Origin: Caldifarciminota bacterium
GTDB lineage: Bacteria; Hydrothermota; Tepidihabitantia; SM23-42
Direction: 5' to 3'
Assembly (NCBI GenBank): GCA_027026255.1
Contig: JALVOT010000007.1
Span: 1 to 64,000 of the forward strand
DNA length: 64,000 nt
Numbering within the stretch: the stretch's first letter is position 1; each line of letters opens with the position of its first letter. The notes beneath the pieces are model-generated. The model saw nothing but the letters and a program-made list of their open reading frames with translations, was not told the origin of the DNA and did not search any database. Positions 26,152 to 34,978 of the stretch are shown piece by piece. The position numbers were made by a program, and so were the translations under genes.

Positions 26152-27239
26152 CCTAAGCGGATCAGCGACATTTTTGTATCCTGGGGCTTCGGAAGATAAC
26201 CTTTTCTCGGGCTTATACTATAAATTCCTTTTATATTAGTATCAGGAAGATTTCCTATACTATCAAAACTTCCTGCAATCAAAAAAATCGGTCGATTATA
26301 TCTCTTTGCAATCTCTATTATTCTGCCGGTCGCCTTTCCGTAAAAACTCTGTCTATCCACCCTGCCCTCTCCGGTTATTACTAAATCACTCGCTATAATC
26401 TTTGATTTCAGTCTGAGATACTTATCAACCAGTTCGAATCCTGAAATCAGTTTAGCGCCAAGCATTACCCGCATCGCCCCACCAATACCACCGGCTGCGC
26501 CGGACCCCGGAATTCTGTTCAGTTCAACACCATACCGTTCCAGAACAACTTTATGAAAATTATTTAATGCCCTTCTGATAATCGGTATCATATCTTGTTC
26601 TGCACCCTTTTGTCGGGCATAGACAATTGCACCGTTCTTTCCGGTTAAAATGTTATCAACATCTGCACCAATGGTCAGTTTGACTTTTTTTATCTTTTTA
26701 GAAACTTGTGAATCATCAATATTCTTTAAATTTAACAAGCCATTACAGTTTGGTTCAACTTCATTACCATTTCTATCCAGAAATCTTATTCCTAAAAAGG
26801 ATAATGCTCCGATACCACAGTCGATTGTTGCACTATCACCAATACCGAGAATTATCTTTTTATATCCTCGATTAGCTGCATCATACAACATCTCACCCAC
26901 TCCTCTTGTAGTCGTAATCATCGGATTTCTGAACTCAGCCGAAATAAGGTCCAACCCTGCTGCCCCGGCAAGTTCCATCACTGCGGTCTTTTTTTCGGGC
27001 ACAACACCATAATCAGCAGATATTTTTTTACCAAGTGGTCCACAAACCGGTATCCGTAAAAATCTTCCCTTTAAAGCTCCGGTTATTATACGAGATGTCC
27101 CCTTTCCACCATCTGCAATAGGAGCCTGGACGATCTTAAATGCCCGGTTCGCCTGCTTCAGGCCCTTTATAATATACCGGGCAACATCCTGAGCAGATAA
27201 AGTTTCTTTAAAACTATTCGGGGCGACAAGGATCTTCAA
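26106..27239 (-). CDS. Glycerate kinase, GarK type
   Basis: A 377-residue glycerate kinase of the GarK/GlxK family (glycerate to 2-phosphoglycerate with ATP). Signatures: MKILVAPNSFKETLSA at the N-terminus, PIADGGKGT, GGSATID-like LGIGDSATIDCGIG, IPGSGAAGGIG and VITGEGRVDRQS. The length is normal. It begins inside the stop of the glycerate dehydrogenase gene (ATGA overlap), so the two act together. Confidence 0.92.
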   Translation of the reverse strand: MKILVAPNSFKETLSAQDVARYIIKGLKQANRAFKIVQAPIADGGKGTSRIITGALKGRFLRIPVCGPLGKKISADYGVVPEKKTAVMELAGAAGLDLISAEFRNPMITTTRGVGEMLYDAANRGYKKIILGIGDSATIDCGIGALSFLGIRFLDRNGNEVEPNCNGLLNLKNIDDSQVSKKIKKVKLTIGADVDNILTGKNGAIVYARQKGAEQDMIPIIRRALNNFHKVVLERYGVELNRIPGSGAAGGIGGAMRVMLGAKLISGFELVDKYLRLKSKIIASDLVITGEGRVDRQSFYGKATGRIIEIAKRYNRPIFLIAGSFDSIGNLPDTNIKGIYSISPRKGYLPKPQDTKMSLIRLGYEMGLELGRGFSKS

Positions 27240-28213
27240 TCATAAATTTCCGGATTAACAATATTTGGTGGTGGTCTATTCTTCATCAAAACAGATATTA
27301 CATTATCCACAACCATCATCGCCATCTTTTCCCTTGTCTCCTTTGATGCCGAACCGATATGGGGAACTAAGACTGTATTGGACATCGCAGTCAACTCCTC
27401 ACTCACCTGAGGCTCATACTCATAGACATCCAGGGCACAACCAGCGATCAACTTCTTTTTTAATGCCCGAATCAATGCCTTCTCTTCAATAACCGCACCC
27501 CTGGCAACATTAATAAGATATCCACCCGGTTTCATCAAAGACAACTCCCGTTCACCGATTAAATGATAGGTAGAGGCATTAAGTGGTGTGTGGATGGAAA
27601 CAAAATCGGATTTTTTTAGTAATAAATCAAGAGGACAATATTCAACCCCCAGCTCCTTCTCGATTTCTAAACTAAGCCGGTGCGGTCCATAATAGATAAC
27701 CTTCATATCAAACCCCCGGGCGCGCCGTGCTACTGCCCGACCAATTCTGCCCGGTCCGATAATACCTAAAACCTTTTTATAAACATCACTTCCCAGAAAC
27801 AGAGACGGTTCCCAGCCCTGGAATCTGTGTTCTCTGATGAATCGGTCCGCTTCAACAATCCTTCTTGCTACACAGAGAATAAGGCCGAAGGTTAAATCCG
27901 CTGTGGTTTCAGTAAGGACCCCGGGTGTATTGGTTACGGCAATCTTCTTTTTCGTCGCAAGTTCGAGATCAATATTATTATAGCCAACTGCATAATTTGC
28001 AATAATCTTCAATCGGTTACCGGCATTTATAACCTTTTCATCAATCTGATCGGTAAGCAGACAAATAAGACCATCTTTATCCTTAATTCTGTGAACAATT
28101 TCTGAATGCGGCATCGCCTTTTTGGTTTTATTAGTAGTAAGAACGAATTTATCTTCAAGAATTGCCATTGCCCGGCCTGGCAATCTTCTTGTAAGCAGCA
28201 GATTCAGACTCAT
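27236..28213 (-). CDS. Glyoxylate/hydroxypyruvate reductase (D-glycerate dehydrogenase)
   Basis: A 325-residue D-2-hydroxyacid dehydrogenase of the GyaR/HprA type, reducing glyoxylate or hydroxypyruvate to glycolate or D-glycerate. It has ANYAVGYNNIDLE, NTPGVLTETTADLT (the family-specific motif), NAD loop GIIGPGRIGRAV (Pro in the usually Leu position), INVARGAVIEEKAL with the catalytic Arg, and VPHIGSASKETR with the His. It is coupled to the kinase by a 4-base overlap. Upstream are peroxiredoxin and alcohol dehydrogenase genes on the same strand with short gaps. Confidence 0.9.
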   Translation of the reverse strand: MSLNLLLTRRLPGRAMAILEDKFVLTTNKTKKAMPHSEIVHRIKDKDGLICLLTDQIDEKVINAGNRLKIIANYAVGYNNIDLELATKKKIAVTNTPGVLTETTADLTFGLILCVARRIVEADRFIREHRFQGWEPSLFLGSDVYKKVLGIIGPGRIGRAVARRARGFDMKVIYYGPHRLSLEIEKELGVEYCPLDLLLKKSDFVSIHTPLNASTYHLIGERELSLMKPGGYLINVARGAVIEEKALIRALKKKLIAGCALDVYEYEPQVSEELTAMSNTVLVPHIGSASKETREKMAMMVVDNVISVLMKNRPPPNIVNPEIYD

Positions 28214-28241
28214 TAAATATACAGGGTTACCGCGTTATCCT

Positions 28242-28889
28242 CTACTCCTTTAATTCTTTATGACAGAGCCACCAGTCATAGCACTCAATTTCACCACTCT
28301 CCTGGCTCTTTTTCCTGTCTTCAATCTGCTCGGTGGTGCCTGCAGGGGGCACAATCACCCGGTCTTTAACCAATTCATTGTTGGGCCACTTATGCGGAAG
28401 CGCAACCTTATATTTTGTGTTAATCTGCAATGCCTTGAGCGCCCGAAGAATTTCATCCCAATCCCTTCCCACCTCAGCCGGATAATAGACAATCGCCCTT
28501 ATTATACCGTTCGGGTCAACTATAAATACAGCCCGCGCCGTATTTGAACCACCTTCCGGTATCATTCCCAGGGTCTGTGCAAGCATACCACGGTCATCTG
28601 CAATTATGGGAAATTCAATTTCAACCTTAAGATTATCCTTAATCCATTCTGCCCACTTCAGATGGGCGAATACCTGGTCAATACTCAGACCCAGCACCTC
28701 GGCACCGAGTTCCTTGAACTTGCCAAGGCGAATCTGCATCGCATAGAATTCCGTCGTGCATACTGGAGTAAAATCTCCAGGATGGCTGAATAATACAAAC
28801 CACTTCCCGGCATAATCATCAGGAAGTTTTATCATTCCCCTGGTTGTCTTCACCTCAACCGAGGGAAATTTTTCTCCAATCACTACCAT
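28242..28889 (-). CDS. Peroxiredoxin (Prx6/archaeal AhpC type)
   Basis: A 215-residue thiol peroxidase reducing hydrogen peroxide and organic peroxides. The peroxidatic Cys44 is in [12 protein letters not shown], the catalytic Arg in [14 protein letters not shown]. The long C-terminal arm carries C203 and C209 in [11 protein letters not shown], as in archaeal-type Prx6 proteins. It is the main oxidative-stress gene visible in this anaerobe-like window. It lies 38 bases after the alcohol dehydrogenase and before the glycerate dehydrogenase, and is probably in one operon with them. Confidence 0.92.
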   Translation of the reverse strand: MVVIGEKFPSVEVKTTRGMIKLPDDYAGKWFVLFSHPGDFTPVCTTEFYAMQIRLGKFKELGAEVLGLSIDQVFAHLKWAEWIKDNLKVEIEFPIIADDRGMLAQTLGMIPEGGSNTARAVFIVDPNGIIRAIVYYPAEVGRDWDEILRALKALQINTKYKVALPHKWPNNELVKDRVIVPPAGTTEQIEDRKKSQESGEIECYDWWLCHKELKE

Positions 28890-28927
28890 AATAACTCCTT
28901 TCTTTTTTAGACTGGTATATAACCAAT

Positions 28928-29962
28928 CTAAATCTTTAATACACCAGCGCCCTGTATCTTACCCTGTTTCAAGAGCACAAGTGCCCTATTTGCATCCTTT
29001 AAATCAAAGACCTGTATTTCTGGCTTTATTGGAATTTCACCTGCCAGGGACAGAAATTCTGCGGCATCAACCCTTGTCACATTTGCAGTGCTCTTTAACT
29101 CCTTTTCATACCAGAGGTCAGTGCTGTAATCAAGGTTTATCACCGTCTCCTTATCCCTTGATTCCTTTCTAATCGCATTTATTACTAATCTTCCACCCGG
29201 TCGTAAGTTTCGCAGTGCCTGAACCACAGGATTCCATGCCGGCGTGAAATCTATTGCCCGATGAAGTTTTTCCGGCGGTAAATCGCCCGTTGCCCCGACC
29301 CAATCTGCACCAAGTTTTTTTGCTAAATTCTGATGTTTGAGTTGATTCGGCCTTGTAAATACATAGACCCTGGAATGGGGAAATTTATACTTTACAACCT
29401 GAATAATTATATGGGCGGATGCCCCAAAACCGAAAAGTCCTATGACCTCATCATCTTTCAAACCGGTCAACTTTAATGCCCGATAACCAACCACTCCGGC
29501 ACATAAAAGTGGTGCAGCCTCAAGGTCAGAAAAGACCCCGGGAATTGGATATGTTGAATCTGCTGGGACATTCATAAACTCGGCATAGCCACCATCTGCA
29601 TCTCGACCCGTTGCCTGAAATTCAGGACAGAGATTTTCATTTCCCCGCTGGCAGAATTCACATTTTCCACAACCGGAATAGAACCAGGCGACTCCAACCC
29701 GATCACCAATCTGTAAATTTCCTACCCGAGAACCGAGTTTCTCAACCCTTCCGACAATCTCATGGCCCAAAACCCTGGGGAATGTAGAAGGTGGGGTTCG
29801 ACCTTCAATCTCATCCAGTTCCGTATGACATACCCCGCATGCCAGGACCTTAAGCAATATCTCACCCTGACCGGGTTCTGGTCTGGGGATTTCCACCAAT
29901 TTTAAGGGTTCAGGATTCTTTTCTAACTGTGTAATCTCCTCAAGAATCATTGCCTTCATCAT
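28928..29962 (-). CDS. Zinc-dependent alcohol dehydrogenase, AdhA-like
   Basis: A 344-residue medium-chain dehydrogenase. Catalytic zinc ligands are in ACGVCHTEL and GHE, and the structural zinc is held by [15 protein letters not shown]. The NAD domain has [10 protein letters not shown], one Ala away from the usual GxGxxG pattern. The C-terminal ...[12 protein letters not shown]-type end is normal. The likely reaction is NAD(P)-linked oxidation of primary alcohols or aldehyde reduction. Its promoter carries the 25-bp box found also at 99-123. It heads the unit adh, prx, glycerate dehydrogenase, kinase. Confidence 0.9.
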   Translation of the reverse strand: MMKAMILEEITQLEKNPEPLKLVEIPRPEPGQGEILLKVLACGVCHTELDEIEGRTPPSTFPRVLGHEIVGRVEKLGSRVGNLQIGDRVGVAWFYSGCGKCEFCQRGNENLCPEFQATGRDADGGYAEFMNVPADSTYPIPGVFSDLEAAPLLCAGVVGYRALKLTGLKDDEVIGLFGFGASAHIIIQVVKYKFPHSRVYVFTRPNQLKHQNLAKKLGADWVGATGDLPPEKLHRAIDFTPAWNPVVQALRNLRPGGRLVINAIRKESRDKETVINLDYSTDLWYEKELKSTANVTRVDAAEFLSLAGEIPIKPEIQVFDLKDANRALVLLKQGKIQGAGVLKI

Positions 29963-29986
29963 CTGCCCCTTTCATTAAAACATTTT

Positions 29987-30015
29987 ATTATAACCAAACT
30001 TTTAATCTTTGTCAA
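29987..30015 (-). promoter_or_regulatory. Promoter of the alcohol dehydrogenase operon
   Basis: Minus strand TTGACA (30015-30010), 17 bases, TATAAT (29992-29987). One of two promoters here with a 17-base spacer. The leader is about 20 bases with AAAGGGG. Confidence 0.75.
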
Positions 30016-30023
30016 GAAAACCG

Positions 30024-30048
30024 GCAAACGTTAACAGACATCGTTACC
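30024..30048 (-). promoter_or_regulatory. 25-bp upstream box, copy 2
   Basis: An exact copy of the box at 99-123, read on the minus strand. It ends 8 bases before the -35 and 31 bases before the -10 of the alcohol dehydrogenase promoter. Because this promoter has a 17-base spacer and copy 1 a 16-base one, the distance to the -10 is the conserved value. Confidence 0.6.
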
Positions 30049-30217
30049 GATTTGAGTATAAACAGAGGGGTATTCTGCTTAACTTAAAATATTACAAGAT
30101 TTTAAGCTCAGGTATGATTACGGCTTTTTTGCTTATGGCCAGCAGAAGAGTTTTAGTAATGGCTGGCTGTTTTTAAGGTTAAAGAGTGAATTATTGTTCA
30201 GACCGAAAGTGCCTCCC

Positions 30218-30370
30218 TTATTTCTTTTTCTTCCTTCTCTCAACCCATTTTCTGCGATCATCTTCTGTAACCTTACCGGTCTCAATCAATTTGCGGAATT
30301 CCTCTTCGGTCAAAAACCTTCTGCGCTCACCATTTCTGCGCTTATGCCTTTTTTTTCTTTCCTTCATCAT
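30218..30370 (-). CDS. Small basic protein (50 aa)
   Basis: A short gene reading MMKERKKRHKRRNG, then RRRFLTEEEFRKLIE, TGKVTEDDRRKWVE and a Lys-rich end, followed by TAA at 30218. It has AAGGAGGT directly before two tandem ATGs (30370, 30367) and a promoter TTGACA-N16-TAAAAT upstream, so it is very likely expressed. It is highly basic and helical and might bind RNA or the ribosome. No family is recognised. The 255 bases from its stop to the alcohol dehydrogenase gene hold only the 25-bp box and that gene's promoter. Confidence 0.7.
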   Translation of the reverse strand: MMKERKKRHKRRNGERRRFLTEEEFRKLIETGKVTEDDRRKWVERRKKKK

Positions 30371-30385
30371 ACCTCCTTCGATTAA

Positions 30386-30413
30386 ATTTTAACCAGGAAA
30401 ATCAAAATGTCAA
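30386..30413 (-). promoter_or_regulatory. Promoter of the small basic protein gene
   Basis: Minus strand TTGACA (30413-30408), 16 bases, TAAAAT (30391-30386). Confidence 0.65.
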
Positions 30414-30508
30414 TCCAAAATGCATCCCGAATGACCATAAGCTATAACTAAACAGAATGCAACATTTAATAAACAAATAATAAATCTTTATAAACCAGAA
30501 TTTTTTCC

Positions 30509-30536
30509 TTGAATAAAACCAAGAACAGGATATAAT
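30509..30536 (+). promoter_or_regulatory. Promoter of glcD-type gene
   Basis: TTGAAT (30509-30514), 16 bases, TATAAT (30531-30536); the ATG at 30545 follows after 8 bases and lacks a ribosome site. Confidence 0.7.
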
Positions 30537-30544
30537 TAAGCGCT

Positions 30545-31951
30545 ATGACCTACAAAAAAATCGATAAAGAAATACTCAAAAAACTGAATGAAATTCTCGA
30601 CCCGGACAGAATAATCCAGGACCCGGCAACCTTAGAAAACTATTCCCATGATGAGACACCATTTTACTCTTCTATGCCTGAAATCGTACTTAAACCAGAA
30701 ACAACAAAAGAGATCTCGGAAATTGTAAAACTTGCCTATAACTATAATATCCCGATAACTCCAAGGGGCGGCGGCACAAGTCTATCGGCTGGAGCAGTCC
30801 CCTTATCCGGCGGAATCGTGCTCTCTTTTGAAAGGATGAACAAGATTAAAGAAATTGACCAGAAAAATCTTATGGTTGTAACCGAACCGGGGATAATTAC
30901 GGGAAAACTGGACCAGGAACTGAAAAAGTATAATCTCTGCTTTCCTCCTGACCCGGTGAGTCGTGATTCATGCACAATCGGTGGGAATATTGCAGAATGT
31001 GCAGGTGGGCCACGGGCGATGAAATATGGAGTAACCAGAAATTATGTTATCGGCCTTGAAATCGTCACGGCAAATGGAGAAATAATCAATTTGGGCGGTA
31101 AACTTCTCAAGAATGTAACCGGATATGATCTGCTCAATCTTATTGTTGGCTCTGAAGGAACCCTGGCGATTGTCAGTCGGGCGATACTAAAACTTCTCCC
31201 CCGGCCCAGAGTAGTAGTTGATTTACTCATCCCATTTCCCTCGGTCAATTCCGCAGTAGAATTTGCAATCTCAACCATAAGCCAATCACCCGCGGTCGCT
31301 GCTATCGAATTTATCGAAGGTGATGTCTTAAAACTGCTCAACAAATATCTTAAAAAAGACTTGCCATATCCTCAGGCAGATGCCCATTTAATCGTGGAAA
31401 TTGATGGAGACTGCCAGGCAGAAGTCCGCCGAATTTATGAAAATGTTGGCGATATCGCCTTAAAAAATGGTGCCTTAGATGTCCTGGTTGCTGAAGGCGA
31501 AAAGGATAAAGAGAGAATCTGGGAACCAAGAAAAAATATTGGTGATGCCTTAAAGGAAATGACAAAAAATATTGCACGCGAAGATTTGGTGGTGCCAAAA
31601 AATATGGTTCCCCAATTAATAAAAGACTTAAAAACCATACTCAAACCCTATGATGCCCGGCTCTATGCCTTTGGCCATCTGGGGGATGGTAATATCCATA
31701 CCGATATCGGAATTGAAAAGAATAAAAATATTACCCGGAAAGAGGTGGGCGAAATAAGAAAAATTGTCTATAAAACAGCAATAAAACTTGGTGGCACCAT
31801 TACTGCCGAACATGGAATCGGCCTCTCAAAGATTGCATACCTGCCAATGGCGTTAACAACATCCCAGATAAGATTAATGAAACAGATAAAAAAACTTTTT
31901 GACCCTAAGAATATATTAAATCCAGGAAAGATTTTCCGGGAAGACCATTGA
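30545..31951 (+). CDS. glcD: FAD-linked glycolate/lactate oxidase subunit GlcD type
   Basis: A 468-residue FAD-binding PCMH-family dehydrogenase. N-terminal FAD motifs are PRGGGTSLSAGA, VTEPGI, GGNIAECAGGPRAMKYG, and VTGYDLLNLIVGSEGTLAIV. The C-terminal FAD-oxidase domain ends with HLGDGNIHTDIG, ITAEHGIGLSK and FDPKNILNPGKIF. It oxidises glycolate or D-lactate type 2-hydroxyacids. No GlcE/GlcF partners are present, so it is a stand-alone GlcD as in many anaerobes. Glyoxylate produced could feed the aminotransferase and glycerate genes at 22856-28213. Translation appears leaderless. Confidence 0.9.
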   Translation: MTYKKIDKEILKKLNEILDPDRIIQDPATLENYSHDETPFYSSMPEIVLKPETTKEISEIVKLAYNYNIPITPRGGGTSLSAGAVPLSGGIVLSFERMNKIKEIDQKNLMVVTEPGIITGKLDQELKKYNLCFPPDPVSRDSCTIGGNIAECAGGPRAMKYGVTRNYVIGLEIVTANGEIINLGGKLLKNVTGYDLLNLIVGSEGTLAIVSRAILKLLPRPRVVVDLLIPFPSVNSAVEFAISTISQSPAVAAIEFIEGDVLKLLNKYLKKDLPYPQADAHLIVEIDGDCQAEVRRIYENVGDIALKNGALDVLVAEGEKDKERIWEPRKNIGDALKEMTKNIAREDLVVPKNMVPQLIKDLKTILKPYDARLYAFGHLGDGNIHTDIGIEKNKNITRKEVGEIRKIVYKTAIKLGGTITAEHGIGLSKIAYLPMALTTSQIRLMKQIKKLFDPKNILNPGKIFREDH

Positions 31952-31975
31952 CTTTTTCCGATTTTTATATATAAT
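31948..31975 (+). promoter_or_regulatory. Promoter of the hydrogenase operon
   Basis: TTGACT (31948-31953), 16 bases, TATAAT (31970-31975). The -35 overlaps the glcD stop codon. About 120 bases lie before the hydrogenase ATG and contain a small reading frame. Confidence 0.7.
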
Positions 31976-31994
31976 TATTATAGAGAGAGAAGAA

Positions 31995-32096
31995 TTGAAA
32001 GGGATAACTAAAGTCCTGATTTATTATTTCTGTTTAATTATTTTTTTCAGTATTGAGTCGATAATCATTAAAAGGGTCTTAGAAAGGAGGAATTAA
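31995..32096 (+). CDS. Possible 33-aa membrane peptide ahead of the hydrogenase genes
   Basis: A TTG start at 31995 follows the purine-rich AGAGAGAGAAGAA and opens 33 codons: a hydrophobic segment YYFCLIIFFSIESIII between basic ends, stop TAA overlapping the next ATG (TAATG). It sits about 13 bases after the predicted transcription start. It could be a leader peptide coupling translation to the hydrogenase, or chance. There is no comparative support. Confidence 0.3.
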   Translation: MKGITKVLIYYFCLIIFFSIESIIIKRVLERRN

Positions 32097-33061
32097 TGGC
32101 CAAGCCACTGGTCGCATTTTATTGGTGTGCCTCTTGTGGTGGATGTGAAGAGGCAGTTGTCGATTTAGCCGAAGATATACTAAAAGTTGCTGATGCAGTC
32201 GAATTCCGCCTCTGGCCTGTTGCAATGGACTTCAAATATAAAGATATTGAAGCAATGCCTGACAAATCAATTGCCGTAAGTTGTATCAATGGCGCAATAA
32301 GAACTGCCGAACAGGAGTATCTTGCCAAACTTTTACGCCAAAAATCGCAACTGGTTGTTGCCTTCGGTTCCTGCGCACATATGGGGGGAATTCCCGGACT
32401 CGCCAATGTCTCCAATCGTGCTGAAATATTTGAAACCGCCTATAAATCAACTCCGACCACAGTAAATCCTGAAGGTATCTACCCTAAAACTGAAACCGAT
32501 ACCCCTTATGGAAAACTTGAACTACCGGAATTCTTTGATACAGTAAAATCCCTGGACCAGACCGTTGATGTTGATTATTATATACCGGGCTGTGCACCAC
32601 CACCAGATTTAATATTAAAAGCGATAACTGCAATTCTTGAAAATAATCTACCGCCTAAGGGCTCTGTAATCGCATCAGAAAAGGCCTTATGTGAAACCTG
32701 TCCGCGCAACGAGACCAAACCAGATAAATTACTTATCAAAAATATAAAAAGAATTTCTGAAGTTCAGGCAGACCCGGAAAAATGTTTTCTTGCTGAAGGT
32801 ATCCTCTGTATGGGTGCGGCAACCCGGGGTGGATGTGGTGAAAGATGTATCAATGCGAATATGCCCTGCCGGGGATGTTTTGGACCAACAAAACAGGTAA
32901 AGGATATGGGTGCCCGATTCTTATCTGCACTCGCATCAATCATTGATACCGACAATGAAGAAGAGATTAAAAAGGTTGCCGATTCATTACTCGATCCCAT
33001 CGGACTTTTCTATATGTATTCCCTGCCCACTTCTATCCTGAGAAGGAAAAAGGAGGTTTAG
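32096..33061 (+). CDS. [NiFe]-hydrogenase small subunit, group 3 (MvhG-like)
   Basis: A 321-residue Fe-S subunit that carries electrons from the [NiFe] site. The N-terminal WCASCGGCEEA begins the proximal cluster motif, continued by FGSCAHMGG and IPGCAPPP. A Cys-rich C-terminal part (CETCPRNET, CFLAEGILCMG, GGCGERC, MPCRGCFG) holds the other clusters. No Tat signal is present, so it is cytoplasmic as in F420-non-reducing (Mvh) hydrogenases. AGAAAGGAGGAATT precedes the ATG. No mvhD, hdr or frhB gene is nearby; the electron acceptor is not shown here. Confidence 0.9.
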   Translation: MAKPLVAFYWCASCGGCEEAVVDLAEDILKVADAVEFRLWPVAMDFKYKDIEAMPDKSIAVSCINGAIRTAEQEYLAKLLRQKSQLVVAFGSCAHMGGIPGLANVSNRAEIFETAYKSTPTTVNPEGIYPKTETDTPYGKLELPEFFDTVKSLDQTVDVDYYIPGCAPPPDLILKAITAILENNLPPKGSVIASEKALCETCPRNETKPDKLLIKNIKRISEVQADPEKCFLAEGILCMGAATRGGCGERCINANMPCRGCFGPTKQVKDMGARFLSALASIIDTDNEEEIKKVADSLLDPIGLFYMYSLPTSILRRKKEV

Positions 33062-33062
33062 A

Positions 33063-34526
33063 ATGTATAAAGAAATAAAAATTGACCCAATAACAAGATT
33101 AGAAGGCCATGGCAAAATTGAGATATTCCTTAATGACCAGGGTAATGTTGCGCATGCCTGCCTTCAGGTTCCAGAATTAAGAGGCTATGAACGATTTGCT
33201 ATCGGCAGACTTGCTGAAGAGATGCCCCGCATCACCGAAACAATCTGCGGTGTCTGCCCCACCGCCCATCACACCTGTTCAGGGAAAACCCTTGATGACC
33301 TTTATGGAGTCGAACCACCACCCGCCGCCAGAAAAATCAGAGATTTTGTCTACAATGCATTTATGTTTGAAGACCATAACCTCCACTTCTACTTTCTGGG
33401 CGGACCTGACTTTATTGTCGGACCTGACGCCCCAAAGGAAAAAAGGAATGTGCTGGGCGTGATCGAAAAGGTCGGTTTGGAAATCGGGAAGAAGGTAATT
33501 GATATCCGAAAGCGCACCAGAAATATCATTCAAACAATGGGTGGTAGGGTTGTTCATCCGGTCCATTGCCTGCCTGGTGGTGTATCAAAACCGATGACCA
33601 AAGAGAACCAGGAGCTATTCAAAAAAACCGCTGAAGATACAGTAGAATTTGCCAAATTCAGTCTCCAGGCGTTTGATGATATCGTATTAAAAAATAAGGC
33701 CTATGTGGACCTTATCCTATCTGATATCTATACACACAAGACATACTATATGGGTCTGGTTGATGATAACAATAAAGTTAACTTCTATGACGGCTGGATA
33801 CGGGTGGTAGACCCTGAAGGCAAGGAGTTTGCCCGTTTCAAGGTCCAGGACTATTTAGAGCATATTGCTGAACATGTTGAAACCTGGTCCTATATAAAAT
33901 TTCCCTATCTCAAAAATGTCGGCTGGAAAGACTTTATTGATGGTAAGGATAGCGGAGTCTATCGGGTTGCTCCCTTAGCAAGACTCAACGCCTCAGACGG
34001 AATGGCAACACCTTTAGCCCAACAATATTACGAAAAATTTTATGAAACGCTTGGTGGTAAACCGGTTCACTACACCTTAGCCACACACTGGGCACGATTG
34101 ATTGAGGCAATGCAGGCGGCAGAAAAAATGGTTGAACTGATAAACGATCCGGAGATCCTTGACCCGAATGTCAGGAATATGGATTTTCATACCCCGAAAA
34201 GAGGCATCGGTGTTGTTGAAGCACCAAGAGGAACACTTATCCACCATTATGAAACCGATGAAAACGGCAAACTCACACAGGCAAATCTGATTGTCGCCAC
34301 AGTTAACAATTCTGCGGCGATAAATATGTCGATTGCCAAGGCAGCTAAGGGGCTGATAAAAAATAACAATGTCAATGATGGACTCCTCAATATGGTTGAG
34401 ATGGCATTCCGTGCATACGACCCCTGCCTGGCCTGCGCCACCCATACCATAAATGGTCACGCCCCGCTTGAAATCGACATATTTGACCATCATAAAAGCC
34501 TTATAAAAAGACTGAGGACCTATTAA
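33063..34526 (+). CDS. [NiFe]-hydrogenase large subunit, group 3 (MvhA-like)
   Basis: A 487-residue catalytic subunit. The nickel ligands are Cys62/Cys65 in ICGVCPTAHH and Cys455/Cys458 in DPCLACATH near the C-terminus. A 26-residue tail after His461 should be cut off by the maturation protease encoded next. RLEGHGKIEI at the N-terminus is the usual group 3 start. It is translated from AAGGAGG inside the end of the small-subunit gene region, one base after its stop. Reaction: H2 to 2H+ + 2e-, direction unknown. Confidence 0.93.
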   Translation: MYKEIKIDPITRLEGHGKIEIFLNDQGNVAHACLQVPELRGYERFAIGRLAEEMPRITETICGVCPTAHHTCSGKTLDDLYGVEPPPAARKIRDFVYNAFMFEDHNLHFYFLGGPDFIVGPDAPKEKRNVLGVIEKVGLEIGKKVIDIRKRTRNIIQTMGGRVVHPVHCLPGGVSKPMTKENQELFKKTAEDTVEFAKFSLQAFDDIVLKNKAYVDLILSDIYTHKTYYMGLVDDNNKVNFYDGWIRVVDPEGKEFARFKVQDYLEHIAEHVETWSYIKFPYLKNVGWKDFIDGKDSGVYRVAPLARLNASDGMATPLAQQYYEKFYETLGGKPVHYTLATHWARLIEAMQAAEKMVELINDPEILDPNVRNMDFHTPKRGIGVVEAPRGTLIHHYETDENGKLTQANLIVATVNNSAAINMSIAKAAKGLIKNNNVNDGLLNMVEMAFRAYDPCLACATHTINGHAPLEIDIFDHHKSLIKRLRTY

Positions 34527-34974
34527 CTTACACCAGGTCCTGATCTATGGAATTGGTAATCCATACCGATGTGATGATGCCGTAGGGATCAAAATAGCCG
34601 AAAGGTTAGAAGAAAAGCTGAAAGGACCAACAATCCGTTCCGGACCGATTGATGGGTTTGCAATACTTGATGAAATTGCCGGATTCGATTATGTGATACT
34701 GATTGATTCGATAAAGACCAAAGATGGAATTCCTGGTAATATTTATACATTCAGCCCGGACTTAGAAACCTATAATCTCAGTTCTTCACACACTACAAAT
34801 TTTCTTGATGTGTTGAAACTCGGTAAAAAAATGGGTTATAAGATACCTGAAAAGATAAAAATTTATGCCGTCGAGATAAAAAATAACACGGATTTTACAG
34901 AAAAATGCACCCCGGAAATTGAAAGATGTATCCCTGAGGTCGTGCAGAAAATCATTGACGAGTTAAAAAGTTAA
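34522..34974 (+). CDS. Hydrogenase maturation protease without a standard start codon
   Basis: A HycI/HyaD-type endopeptidase that trims the large subunit after nickel insertion. The frame encodes VLIYGIGNPYRCDDAVG (nickel-binding Asp, like E. coli HycI), DGFAILDEIAGFDYVILIDS, SSSHTTNFLDVLKLG and a normal C-terminus. Between the in-frame stop at 34513 and the GIGNP motif there is no ATG, GTG or TTG; the candidates are ATT at 34522 (overlapping the upstream stop, with GAGG 4 bases before) and CTG at 34540. Starting at the first ATG (34693) would lose the whole active site. Confidence 0.8.
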   Translation: MNLHQVLIYGIGNPYRCDDAVGIKIAERLEEKLKGPTIRSGPIDGFAILDEIAGFDYVILIDSIKTKDGIPGNIYTFSPDLETYNLSSSHTTNFLDVLKLGKKMGYKIPEKIKIYAVEIKNNTDFTEKCTPEIERCIPEVVQKIIDELKS

Positions 34975-34978
34975 CCCG

